A model generated the notes under the pieces. That model worked only from the letters and a program-made list of their open reading frames with translations, was not told the DNA's origin and made no database searches. The position numbers and the translations under genes were made by a program. Of a stretch of DNA of 64,000 nucleotides, positions 1-8,541 are shown one piece after another. The number at the start of each line of letters is the position of its first letter. Position 1 is the stretch's first letter. Origin of the DNA: Rhodanobacter sp. (GTDB taxonomy: Bacteria; Pseudomonadota; Gammaproteobacteria; Xanthomonadales; Rhodanobacteraceae); the NCBI GenBank assembly GCA_024711345.1, contig JANJTA010000007.1, forward strand, positions 104,381-168,380. Reading direction: 5' to 3'.

Positions 1-345
1 GGCCAGCGAGCCCATCAGGGTCTGCTGGTCGGGGTTGTCGCGGGTCATCCCGCGCAACTGGCGCAGCAGCGGCGACACTTCGTTGCCGACCCGCTCGGCG
101 CGCGCGCGGGTGGCCGCGTTCGCGTCGCCGGCCAGCAACCGGTAGCTGGCCGCCTCGCTGTCATGCACCACGTAGGCGATGCGGTAGGCCAGCGCCTTCA
201 CCTCGGTCGAGCGCGCCACCCATTCGCTGGCCCGCTCCGTGTCGCGCGCGCCCTGCAGCGTGACGACGTACGGCAGGCCGACGATGATCAGCATCGCCAG
301 CAACAGGCCGGCGGTGCGCCAGCGCATGATGCCCCGGGTTGTCAT
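1..345 (-). CDS. Membrane sensor protein, N-terminal part (CHASE3-like)
   Basis: Only the first 115 codons are in the window; the gene runs off the left edge. The start is taken as the ATG at 345; a second Met lies at codon 7. The protein opens with a short basic stretch, then one hydrophobic segment (about residues 11-27), then a helical periplasmic region with ARDTERASEWV and the phrase HDSEAASYRLLAG, which resembles CHASE3 sensor domains. CHASE3 proteins are usually histidine kinases, diguanylate cyclases or chemotaxis receptors; which one applies here cannot be seen. It lies 88 bases downstream of the GH92 gene on the same strand, so it could be co-transcribed with it. Family call is by eye. 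Confidence 0.6.
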   Translation of the reverse strand, partial: MTTRGIMRWRTAGLLLAMLIIVGLPYVVTLQGARDTERASEWVARSTEVKALAYRIAYVVHDSEAASYRLLAGDANAATRARAERVGNEVSPLLRQLRGMTRDNPDQQTLMGSLA

Positions 346-433
346 GTCGCTCGCCGCATCGGCACGCCCATGAGGAAGGCTTCGCCCCGCATTCTGGCAT
401 GTTTCATCCATGCCGCCGTGGCCATGCGCGCGC

Positions 434-2755
434 TCACCGCCCGTAGCCGCTCATCGCCGCCGGGCGGGCGGCCGCAGTGCCGCCCCAGCTCCGGTCCGGC
501 TGCGCCTGCATGGTGAAATGCAGCTCGCCGCCGGCCACGATCTCGCCATGGCGCAGGTAGCTGCGCTCAAGCGGCTTGCCGTTCAGCGTCACCGCGCCGA
601 CGTAGGGGTGGGCGTCGTCCAGCGGCGCGGCGCTGACGGTGAAGCTGCGCCCGTGACCGAGCCGGATCGTGGCGCGCGCCACGAACGGCCGGCCGATCGC
701 GTACTCGTCGCTGGCTGGCGTCACCGGGTAGAAACCCAGCGCGGTGAACACGTACCAGGCCGACATCTGGCCGAGGTCGTCGTTGCCGCTGAGACCGTCC
801 GGTCGTGCCGCGTACTGGCTGTCCATGATCTGCTTGAGCCGCGCCTGCGTCTTCCACGGCGCGCCGGCGTAGTCGTACAGGTAGGCGATGTGGTGGCTGG
901 GTTCGTTGCCGTGGGCGTACCAGCCGATCAGGCCGGTGATGTCCTCGACGTGCTTGAAGTGCGAAGGATCGACCTTCGCCTCGAACAGCGCGTCGAGCCT
1001 GGCCACGAATTTCGCGTCGCCGCCCATCGCCTCGATCAGCCCGGCCACGTCCTGCGGCACGTACCACGAGTACTGCCAGGCGTTGCCTTCGGTGTAGTCG
1101 CTGCCGTAGCCGGCGGCCTCCGGGTCGAACGGTTCGCGGAACTTGCCGTCGCTCAGGCGTGCGCGCATGAAGCCGGTCTGCGGATCCCAGGCGTTCTTCC
1201 AGTTGCCGGCGCGCTTCTCGAAGGTGGCGGCGACGTCGGTCTTGCCCATCGCCTTCGCCATCTGCGCCAGCGACCAGTCGTCGTAGGCGTACTCCAGCGT
1301 CTTCGAGGCGCCCTCCGGCTCCTTGTCGATCGGCACGTAGCCGAGCTTCATGTAGTCGGCGAGGTCGCCGTACGGCGCGTAAGTCGCGCTGGCCACCATC
1401 GCCGCCAGTGCCTTGTCCACATCGAAGCCCCGCACGCCCTTGATGTAGGCGTCGGCGATCACCGGCACCGCGTGGTAGCCGATCATGCACCAGGTCTCCA
1501 GCCCCTGGTACGCCCACACCGGCAGGATGCCGAACGGGCTGGCCTCGCGCGCGGCGATCAGCGAGCGGATGAAATCCGTGCTGCGCTCGGGATGCAGCAA
1601 GACCATCAGCGGCTGCTGCGCGCGGTAGACGTCCCACAGCGACCAGGTGGAGTAGAAGTCGAAGCCTTCGGCCCAGTGCACCGCGTGGTCCGGCCCGCGA
1701 TAGTCGCCGTTGGCGTCCATGCTCAGCGTGGGCGACAGCATGGCGTGGTACAGCGCGGTGTAGAACTGCGTCTTCGCGGTCTTCGGCGCGTCCACCTCGA
1801 CCACCGCCAGCGCCTGGTCCCAGGCCGCCTTCGCCTCGGCGCGGCGGGCGTCGAAATCCCAGCCCGCGCCGTCGTGGTCCAGGTTGGCGACGGCATTGGC
1901 TTCGCTCACCGGCGAGATCGCCACCTTCACCTCCAGCGGCTGCTTCAGCGCCCCGAAGTCGAACACGCCGAGCAGCGCGCGGCCGGCCTGCGCGTCGCGG
2001 TCCTGCGGCCGGTGGCCCGGCCCCTGGAAGCCCTTGTAGCTGATGTCGGCCTCGCGGTTGTACAGCTCGCGCGAAGTCATCGGCTGGTTGAAGCGCATGG
2101 CGAAGCACAGCTCGCGGCCCGGCGCCCAGCCGCGGGTGGTGCGGCAGCCGGTGATGGTGCCGTCCGCGTGCACACGCAGGCTGGCCCACAGCACCTTGCC
2201 GGCGTAGTCGTAGATGCTCGGGCGCAGGTCCAGCAGCAGGTGCGCGGGTTTGCCGGCGGGGAAGGTGTAGCGGTGCCAGCCGACGCGGCGCCCGGCGGTG
2301 AGCTCGGCGCGCACGCCGTAATCAGCCAGGGTCACCGCGTAGTAGCCGGCCTGCGCCACTTCGCTGGCGTGCGAGAAACGCGAGCGGTAGCCGCTGCCCG
2401 GCTTGTCCGCGTCGCCCGGCTCGAGCTTCACCTCGCCGGCGATCGGCATCACCAGCACGTCGCCCAGGTCCGAATGGCCGGAGCCGGAGAAGTGCGTGTG
2501 CGAGAAGCCCAGGATGCTGCGGTCGCCGTACTGGTAGCCGGCAGCCCACTTGTAGGCTTGCTTGAAGTCCGGCATCGCGGTGTCCGGCGAGAGCTGGATC
2601 ATGCCGAACGGCACGGTGGCACCAGGGAAGGTGTGACCGTCGCCACCGGTGCCGATGCGCGGATCGACGTCGGCCGCGTGCCCGCTCGAGGCCAGCGCCG
2701 GCGCCGCGGCCAGGAGCCCCAGCAGGGCGAGCAGCATCGTGGTGGTACGCGACAT
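434..2755 (-). CDS. GH92 family alpha-1,2-mannosidase, secreted
   Basis: 773 residues, usual length for glycoside hydrolase family 92, which releases mannose from alpha-mannosides in a calcium-dependent reaction. A signal peptide is clear (LLALLGLLAAAPALAS, about residues 8-23). Mature protein starts with VDPRIGTGGDGHTFPG and PFGMIQLSPDT, the hallmark start of GH92 enzymes. GNDDLGQMSAWYVFTALGFY near residue 655 is the conserved C-terminal motif carrying catalytic acidic residues. It is divergent from the sugar permease at 2913; the 157-base gap has a LacI-like site. It should act in the periplasm or outside the cell and supply mannose to the transporter and kinase genes that follow on the other strand. 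Confidence 0.93.
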   Translation of the reverse strand: MSRTTTMLLALLGLLAAAPALASSGHAADVDPRIGTGGDGHTFPGATVPFGMIQLSPDTAMPDFKQAYKWAAGYQYGDRSILGFSHTHFSGSGHSDLGDVLVMPIAGEVKLEPGDADKPGSGYRSRFSHASEVAQAGYYAVTLADYGVRAELTAGRRVGWHRYTFPAGKPAHLLLDLRPSIYDYAGKVLWASLRVHADGTITGCRTTRGWAPGRELCFAMRFNQPMTSRELYNREADISYKGFQGPGHRPQDRDAQAGRALLGVFDFGALKQPLEVKVAISPVSEANAVANLDHDGAGWDFDARRAEAKAAWDQALAVVEVDAPKTAKTQFYTALYHAMLSPTLSMDANGDYRGPDHAVHWAEGFDFYSTWSLWDVYRAQQPLMVLLHPERSTDFIRSLIAAREASPFGILPVWAYQGLETWCMIGYHAVPVIADAYIKGVRGFDVDKALAAMVASATYAPYGDLADYMKLGYVPIDKEPEGASKTLEYAYDDWSLAQMAKAMGKTDVAATFEKRAGNWKNAWDPQTGFMRARLSDGKFREPFDPEAAGYGSDYTEGNAWQYSWYVPQDVAGLIEAMGGDAKFVARLDALFEAKVDPSHFKHVEDITGLIGWYAHGNEPSHHIAYLYDYAGAPWKTQARLKQIMDSQYAARPDGLSGNDDLGQMSAWYVFTALGFYPVTPASDEYAIGRPFVARATIRLGHGRSFTVSAAPLDDAHPYVGAVTLNGKPLERSYLRHGEIVAGGELHFTMQAQPDRSWGGTAAARPAAMSGYGR

Positions 2756-2836
2756 GGACGACCTCGGCCGGCGGTGGACGGAAGCCTGAAGGTAACACCG
2801 CGGGCGGCATGTTGCGGCGCGCGATCGGCGCGGCGG

Positions 2837-2850
2837 TGAAAACGGTTACA
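2837..2850. promoter_or_regulatory. Possible LacI-family operator
   Basis: TGAAAACGGTTACA lies in the divergent gap between the GH92 gene and the sugar permease. It pairs at five of seven positions as an inverted repeat around a central CG, the shape of LacI-family operators seen before sugar-use genes in Xanthomonadales. A related half (GGTAACACCG) lies at about 2791-2800. No LacI-type regulator gene is in the window, so the match is only suggestive. Confidence 0.35.
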
Positions 2851-2912
2851 TTGGCGCGCGGCGCCCGTCGATCGGTGCGCCCACCTTCCGCCCCTGCGAA
2901 CCGGAATCCACC

Positions 2913-4250
2913 ATGGCCCTAGCCACCGTCCCGCCCTCCCCGCCTGCATCCGCGCCGGACCGCGCCGGTCACGAGCCCTACACCAGCCATCCGACGGCGA
3001 TGGGCGTGCTCACCACGATCTTCTTCATGTGGGGCTTCCTCACCTGCCTCAACGACATCCTGATCCCGCACCTGAAGTCGATCTTCCAGCTCAGCTACGC
3101 GCAGGTGATGCTGGTGCAGTTCACCTTCTTCGGCGCGTACTTCCTGATGGCGATGCCGGCCGGCCGGCTGGTCGCCGCGCTGGGCTACAAGAAAGGCATC
3201 GTGGCCGGGCTGGCGATCGCCGGCGTCGGCGCGCTGGGTTTCTGGCCGGCCGCGGGGCTGCACCTGTACCCGGCTTTCCTCGGCGCGCTGTTCGTGCTGG
3301 CCACCGGCATCACCGTGCTGCAGGTGGCGGCCAACCCCTACGTGGCCCTGCTCGGTCCGGAGAAGACCAGCTCCAGCCGGCTGACCCTGGCGCAGGCGCT
3401 GAACTCGTTCGGCACCTTCCTGGCGCCGTGGTTCGGCGGGTTGCTGATCCTCTCCAACGTGGTGAAGAGCCCGGACGAACTGGCCGCGCTGGAGCCGGCG
3501 CAGCGCCTGCTCTACGACACCCAGCAGGCGCAGGCGGTGCAGGGGCCGTACATCGGCCTGGCGGTGGTGCTGTTCCTGCTGGCCGCGTTCGTGTGGCTGT
3601 TCCGCCTGCCGGCGCTGAGCGAGGCCACCGACAAGGACGACCACGCGCGCCACGGCTTCGCCGAGGTGCTGCGCCACCCGCACGTGCTGTTCGGCGTGCT
3701 CGGCATCTTCTTCTACGTCGGCGCCGAGGTGTCGATCGGCAGCTTCATGGTCAACTACCTGTCGATGCCCGAGATCGGCCACCTCAGCGAGCAGCAGGCC
3801 GCCGGCTACGTCTCGTGGTACTGGGGCGGCGCGATGGTCGGCCGCTTCGTCGGCTCGGCGCTGATGGCGAAGTTCTCGCCGCGCAAGCTGCTGGCCGCGT
3901 TCGCCGCGATCAACGCCCTGCTGGTGCTGACCACCATGTCCAGCAGCGGCGCGCTGGCGATGTACAGCATCATCGCGATCGGCCTGTTCAACTCGATCAT
4001 GTTCCCCACCATCTTCGCGCTCGGCATCGAGCGGCTGGGGCCGATGACCAGCAAGGCCTCCAGCCTGCTGATCATGGCCATCGTGGGCGGCGCGATCGTG
4101 CCATTCGTGCAGGGCGTGTTCGCCGACCACATCGGCCTGCAGCACGCGTTCTTCCTGCCGCTGCTGTGCTACCTGTACATCGTGTTCTACGGCCTGCGTG
4201 GCTCGCGCATCCGCGACCTGCCGGCGCCGGACGCCAGCGCAACGCGTTGA
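2913..4250 (+). CDS. Sugar MFS transporter, FucP/GluP type
   Basis: 445 residues with about 12 membrane segments; major facilitator of the fucose/glucose/galactose-proton symporter family. FFMWGFLTCLNDILIPHLK near the N-terminus is the family signature, and QVAANPYVALLG and LTLAQALNSFGTFLAP are the conserved loops. The first 25 or so residues are Pro/Ala rich and may be an extension; TMs start at about residue 30. It heads a plus-strand set followed two bases later by the PfkB kinase and then the AGE-family isomerase. From this context the substrate is probably mannose or fructose; the sequence alone does not decide it. Confidence 0.9.
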   Translation: MALATVPPSPPASAPDRAGHEPYTSHPTAMGVLTTIFFMWGFLTCLNDILIPHLKSIFQLSYAQVMLVQFTFFGAYFLMAMPAGRLVAALGYKKGIVAGLAIAGVGALGFWPAAGLHLYPAFLGALFVLATGITVLQVAANPYVALLGPEKTSSSRLTLAQALNSFGTFLAPWFGGLLILSNVVKSPDELAALEPAQRLLYDTQQAQAVQGPYIGLAVVLFLLAAFVWLFRLPALSEATDKDDHARHGFAEVLRHPHVLFGVLGIFFYVGAEVSIGSFMVNYLSMPEIGHLSEQQAAGYVSWYWGGAMVGRFVGSALMAKFSPRKLLAAFAAINALLVLTTMSSSGALAMYSIIAIGLFNSIMFPTIFALGIERLGPMTSKASSLLIMAIVGGAIVPFVQGVFADHIGLQHAFFLPLLCYLYIVFYGLRGSRIRDLPAPDASATR

Positions 4251-4251
4251 C

Positions 4252-5232
4252 ATGCCGACACGCTCCATCCTGTGCTTCGGCGAGGCACTGATCGACCTGC
4301 ACGCCGACGGCCTCGACCCGCGCGGCTTCGCCGCCAGCTTCGTGCCGTTCGCCGGCGGCGCACCGGCGAACGTGGCGGTGGCCGCGGCGCGGCTGGGCGG
4401 CGCTGCGCGCTTCGCCGGCATGCTGTCGACGGACCGCTTCGGCGACTTCCTGCTCGACAGCCTGCAACAGGCCGGCGTCGGCACCGCCGACGTGGCGCGC
4501 ACCGAGGCGGCGAATACCGCATTGGCCTTCGTCACCCTGGACGCCCGCGGCGAGCGCAGCTTCGCCTTCTACCGCGAGCGCAGCGCCGACCTGCTGTTCC
4601 GCCCGGAGCACTTTCGCGCGGACGCCTTCCGTGACGTCGCCGTGTTCCACGTCTGCTCCAACAGCATGACCGACCCGACGCTGGCCGCGGTCACCCGCGA
4701 AGGCATGCAGCGCGCGCACGGTGCCGGCGCGCTGGTCAGCTTCGACCTCAACCTGCGCCCGGCGCTGTGGCCGGCCGATGTCGACCCGCATCCGCAGCTG
4801 TGGCCGGCATTGCACCTGGCCGACGTGGTGAAGCTCAGCGCCGAGGAATTCGCCTGGCTGGCGATCGACGGCGAGCAGGCCACGCTGGACCGGCTGTGGC
4901 AAGGCCGCACCCGACTGGTGCTGGTGACCGATGGCGCGCAGCCGCTGCGCTGGTTCCATCCCGACGCCGAAGGCGAGCTGCCCGGCTACGCGGTCGAGGT
5001 GGTCGACGCCACCGCCGCCGGCGACGCCTTCATGGGCGGCCTGCTGTGCTGCCTGGCCGAGCTGGCATCCGGCCCGGAGCGGCTCGACCGCCTGGTGGCC
5101 GCGCTGCCGCGGCTGCACGCGATGCTGCGCTTCGCCGCCGCCTGCGGCGCGCTCACCGTCACCCGCCGGGGCTCGTTCGCCGCCATGCCGCGCGGCGCCG
5201 AAGTGCTGGCCTTCATGGAACAACAGGCATGA
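4252..5232 (+). CDS. PfkB-family sugar kinase, probable fructokinase
   Basis: 326 residues from the ATG at 4252, one base after the permease stop. A longer frame exists upstream but overlaps the permease and lacks family similarity. Ribokinase-family features: ILCFGEALIDLH at the N-terminus, GGAPANVAVAAARLGG (sugar-binding signature 1), FDLNLRP, and DATAAGDAFMGG near residue 260 (signature 2; the usual GAGD is AAGD, keeping the catalytic Asp). It should phosphorylate a ketohexose with ATP in the cytoplasm. With the isomerase next door, fructose to fructose-6-phosphate is the likeliest reaction. The stop overlaps the next start (ATGA), indicating translational coupling. Confidence 0.88.
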   Translation: MPTRSILCFGEALIDLHADGLDPRGFAASFVPFAGGAPANVAVAAARLGGAARFAGMLSTDRFGDFLLDSLQQAGVGTADVARTEAANTALAFVTLDARGERSFAFYRERSADLLFRPEHFRADAFRDVAVFHVCSNSMTDPTLAAVTREGMQRAHGAGALVSFDLNLRPALWPADVDPHPQLWPALHLADVVKLSAEEFAWLAIDGEQATLDRLWQGRTRLVLVTDGAQPLRWFHPDAEGELPGYAVEVVDATAAGDAFMGGLLCCLAELASGPERLDRLVAALPRLHAMLRFAAACGALTVTRRGSFAAMPRGAEVLAFMEQQA

Positions 5233-6455
5233 ACGGTACCCCCGACTTCCGCGCCGCCGAGTTCCTGCGCGGGCACATCGCGCAGACCATGGCGTTCTAC
5301 CACCCGCGCGCGATCGACCCGCAAGGCGGCTTCTTCCACTACTTCCGCGACGACGGCACGGTCTACGAGCGCAGCCACCGGCACCTGGTCAGCAGCACCC
5401 GCTTCGTCTTCAACTACGCGATGGCGGCGTTCGAATTCGGCGAGGACGCGGCACTGCGCGACGAGTACCTCGACGCCGCGCGCCACGGCCTGCGCTACCT
5501 GCGCCAGGTGCATCGCGACCCGCACGGCGGCGGCTACGCCTGGACGATCCGCGACGGCCAGCCGGAGGACCGCACCAACCATGCCTACGGCGCCGCCTTC
5601 GTGCTGCTCGCCTACGCCAGCGCGCGCAAGGCCGGCGTCACCGAGGCCGCCGCGTGGATGGACGAGACCTGGCAGCTGCTGGAGCAGCATTACTGGGACG
5701 CCGACGCCGGCCTGTACCGCGACGAGGCGGACGCACACTGGCACTTCAGCGGTTACCGCGGCCAGAACGCCAACATGCACATGTGCGAGGCGATGCTGGC
5801 CGCGTACCAGGCCAGCGGCGAGGCGCGCTACCTCGATCGCGCGCTGCTGCTGGCCGACCACATGACGCGCCGCCAGGCAGCGCTGGCCGGCGGGCTGGTG
5901 TGGGAACACTACGACGCGCAGTGGCGCATCGACTGGGACTACCACAAGGACGACCCCAAGCACCTGTTCCGCCCCTGGGGCTTCCAGCCCGGCCACCAGA
6001 CCGAATGGGCCAAGCTGCTGCTGACCATGGAACCGCTGCTGCGCGCGCGCGGCGACGACGCGGACTGGCTGCTGCCCACCGCGCGGCAGCTGTTCGACAC
6101 CGCGCTGGCGCGCGCCTGGGATAACGAGTACGGCGGCATCTGCTACGGCTTCGCGCCGGACGGCCGCGTCTGCGACGACGACAAGTACTTCTGGGTGCAG
6201 GCCGAATCGCTGGCCGCCGCCGCGCGGCTGCATGCGCGCACCGGCGCCGCCGTCTATGACGACTGGTACGGGAAGCTGTGGGCCTACGCGTGGCAGCATT
6301 TCGTCGACCACCGCCACGGCGCCTGGTACCGCCTGCTCAGCCGCGACAACCGCAAGCTCAGCGACGAGAAAAGCCCGGCCGGCAAGACCGACTACCACAC
6401 CATGGGCGCCTGCCACGACGTGCTGGCGCTGCTGCGCGCCGGTGGCCGCCCGTGA
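5229..6455 (+). CDS. AGE family epimerase/isomerase (probable mannose isomerase)
   Basis: 408 residues, typical length for the N-acylglucosamine 2-epimerase superfamily, an (alpha/alpha)6 barrel. Start ATG at 5229 overlaps the kinase stop. Motifs: HRHLVSSTRFVFNYAM, NMHMCEAMLAAY, DYHKDDPKHLFRPWGFQPGHQTEWAKLLL and KTDYHTMGACHDV, which carry the barrel histidines. Members convert N-acylglucosamine, mannose/fructose or cellobiose. Beside a mannosidase and a fructokinase, mannose-fructose isomerisation is the natural reading, and no manA-like mannose-6-phosphate isomerase is in the window. Substrate is inferred from context. Confidence 0.87.
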   Translation: MNGTPDFRAAEFLRGHIAQTMAFYHPRAIDPQGGFFHYFRDDGTVYERSHRHLVSSTRFVFNYAMAAFEFGEDAALRDEYLDAARHGLRYLRQVHRDPHGGGYAWTIRDGQPEDRTNHAYGAAFVLLAYASARKAGVTEAAAWMDETWQLLEQHYWDADAGLYRDEADAHWHFSGYRGQNANMHMCEAMLAAYQASGEARYLDRALLLADHMTRRQAALAGGLVWEHYDAQWRIDWDYHKDDPKHLFRPWGFQPGHQTEWAKLLLTMEPLLRARGDDADWLLPTARQLFDTALARAWDNEYGGICYGFAPDGRVCDDDKYFWVQAESLAAAARLHARTGAAVYDDWYGKLWAYAWQHFVDHRHGAWYRLLSRDNRKLSDEKSPAGKTDYHTMGACHDVLALLRAGGRP

Positions 6456-6481
6456 TCCGTTTCCTCTGCCCAAGGCACCGC

Positions 6482-8452
6482 ATGAACAAGCCCGCCGTTT
6501 TCCTCGCCGCCAGCGCCGCCCTGCTGTTGGCCACCACCGCCATGGCTGCCGCGCCGGCCGCGGCGAAGTTCGACCCGCTGCAGACCTTCGCGCCATACAG
6601 CTATCCGCAGCCGGCCACGGCCTATCGCTCCGCCAGCGGCAAGCCCGGTCCGCTGTTCTGGCAGAACCGCGCCGACTACACCATCCAGGCCACGCTCGAC
6701 CCGGCCACCCGGCAGCTGCGCGGCAGCGAGGTGATCAGCTACACCAACCACAGCCCCGACGCGCTCGACGTGCTGTGGCTGCAGCTGGACCAGAACCGCT
6801 ACCGCCGCGACGCCCGCGGCGCGTTCACCAGCAAGTTCCCCACCGAGTTCACCGACGGCTACCGCATCGCCACGGTCGAGCTGGAGGACGCGCACGGCAA
6901 GCGCCAGCCGGTGCCGTGGCTGGTTTCCGACACGCGCATGCAGGTGCAGCTGCCGACGCCGCTGCAGGGCAACGGCGGCAACCTGCGCCTGCACGTGGCC
7001 TGGAGCTACACCGTGCCGGGCGAGTTCGGCGGCCGCACCGACGTCAACCCGAGCCAGAACGGCGAGATCTTCGAGGTCGCGCAGTGGTACCCGCGCATGG
7101 CCGTGTACGACGACCTGCGCGGCTGGGACACCGCGCCCTACCTCAACAGCGAGTTCTATCTCGAGTACGGCGATTTCGACTACGCCATCACCGTGCCGAG
7201 CGAGATGATCGTGGCCGGCTCCGGCGAACTGGTGAACCCGGAGGACGTGCTGACCCCCACCGAGCGCGAGCGGCTGGAGCAGGCGCGCCGTAGCGACGCC
7301 ACCGTGATGATCCGCACGCCGGAGGAAGTCACCCAGCCGTCCAGCCGTCCGAAACAGGGCGGCACGCTGACCTGGCACTTCCGCATGCAGGACACCCGCG
7401 ACGTGGCGTTCGGCGCCTCGAAGGCGTTCGTGTGGGACGCCGCGCGGATCAACCTGCCACAGGGCAAGACCGCGCTGGCGATGTCGGTCTACCCCGTCGA
7501 AAGCGGCGGCAAGGACGCCTGGGGCCGCGCCACCGAGTACCTCAAGGCCGCCACCGAATACTTCTCGCGGCAGTGGTACCCGTACCCGTGGCCGGTGGCG
7601 ATCAACGAAGCCGGCACCGCCGGCGGCATGGAGTACCCCGGCATCACCTTCGACCACAAGCTGGCCAAGGGCAGCAAGCTGCACATGGTGATCGCGCACG
7701 AGATCGGGCACAGCTGGTTCCCGATGATCGTGGGCAGCAACGAGCGCCGCGACGCGTGGATGGACGAGGGCTTCAACACCTTCATCGACGTCTACGAGGA
7801 CAACGCCTTCAACAATGGCGAGTACGCGCCCAAGCGCGACAGCGAGTACGCGCCCGGCGGCGGCAACCCCGCCGACGAGATCGCGAAAGTCATCGCCGAC
7901 CCGGCCGCGCCCGCCCTGCTCAACGGCGCCGACATGGTGGCGGAGAAGTACCGCCACCCGATCAGCTACTTCAAGGGCGCGTTCGGGCTGGTGCTGCTGC
8001 GCGAGCAGATCGTCGGGCCGGAGCGCTTCGACCCCGCGCTGCGCCGCTACATCGCCACCTGGGCGTTCAAGCACCCCAGCCCGTCGGACTTCTTCCGCTT
8101 CATGGAAAGCGAGACCGGCGAGGACCTGGGCTGGTTCTGGCGCGGCTGGTACGAGCACAACTGGCAGTTCGACATGGCCGTGCGCAAGGTCGCGCCGATC
8201 GACGGCCACTGGTCGCACGGCGCCGAAGTCACCCTCGCCAACCTCGACCAGCTGGTGCTGCCCACCACGCTGCGGCTGACCTACGCCGACGGCAGCACGC
8301 GCGACCTGCGCGTGCCGGTCGAGACCTGGCAGCAACACCGCGAGTACGTGGTGCGCGTGGCCGGCACGCAGAAGGTGGTGTCGGCCACGCTGGACCCGCT
8401 GCATGCGCTGCCGGAAGCGGACCGCTCGAACGACACGCTGAAGGTGAAGTAG
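6482..8452 (+). CDS. M1 family metallopeptidase, secreted
   Basis: 656 residues from ATG 6482, chosen because it begins a clear signal peptide (MNKPAVFLAASAALLLATTAMAA); the longer frame upstream is in the shadow of the isomerase. Gluzincin zinc site: HEIGH at residues 406-410 and the third ligand Glu at 429 in WMDEGFNTF, the exact 18-residue spacing of M1 aminopeptidases. GGMEYPG at about 379-385 corresponds to the M1 GxMEN exopeptidase motif, but reads MEY instead of MEN. The N-terminal half is a beta-rich M1 domain. It is 26 bases after the isomerase gene, so it may be co-transcribed, but peptide cleavage has no obvious link to mannose use. Confidence 0.9.
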   Translation: MNKPAVFLAASAALLLATTAMAAAPAAAKFDPLQTFAPYSYPQPATAYRSASGKPGPLFWQNRADYTIQATLDPATRQLRGSEVISYTNHSPDALDVLWLQLDQNRYRRDARGAFTSKFPTEFTDGYRIATVELEDAHGKRQPVPWLVSDTRMQVQLPTPLQGNGGNLRLHVAWSYTVPGEFGGRTDVNPSQNGEIFEVAQWYPRMAVYDDLRGWDTAPYLNSEFYLEYGDFDYAITVPSEMIVAGSGELVNPEDVLTPTERERLEQARRSDATVMIRTPEEVTQPSSRPKQGGTLTWHFRMQDTRDVAFGASKAFVWDAARINLPQGKTALAMSVYPVESGGKDAWGRATEYLKAATEYFSRQWYPYPWPVAINEAGTAGGMEYPGITFDHKLAKGSKLHMVIAHEIGHSWFPMIVGSNERRDAWMDEGFNTFIDVYEDNAFNNGEYAPKRDSEYAPGGGNPADEIAKVIADPAAPALLNGADMVAEKYRHPISYFKGAFGLVLLREQIVGPERFDPALRRYIATWAFKHPSPSDFFRFMESETGEDLGWFWRGWYEHNWQFDMAVRKVAPIDGHWSHGAEVTLANLDQLVLPTTLRLTYADGSTRDLRVPVETWQQHREYVVRVAGTQKVVSATLDPLHALPEADRSNDTLKVK

Positions 8453-8541
8453 CCGCGGACCATCGCAACCGACAGCCGCCTGCCGCCTGTCGCCAAACTT
8501 CGGAAGGCGTCGCGCCAACCTGCGCGTCCGGATCCCGATCG

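Noticed and set aside
410..2839. 809-codon plus-strand frame opposite the GH92 gene
   Set aside because: Long only because of high GC; the GH92 reading has full family motifs. Many other long shadow frames in this window were dropped for the same reason.
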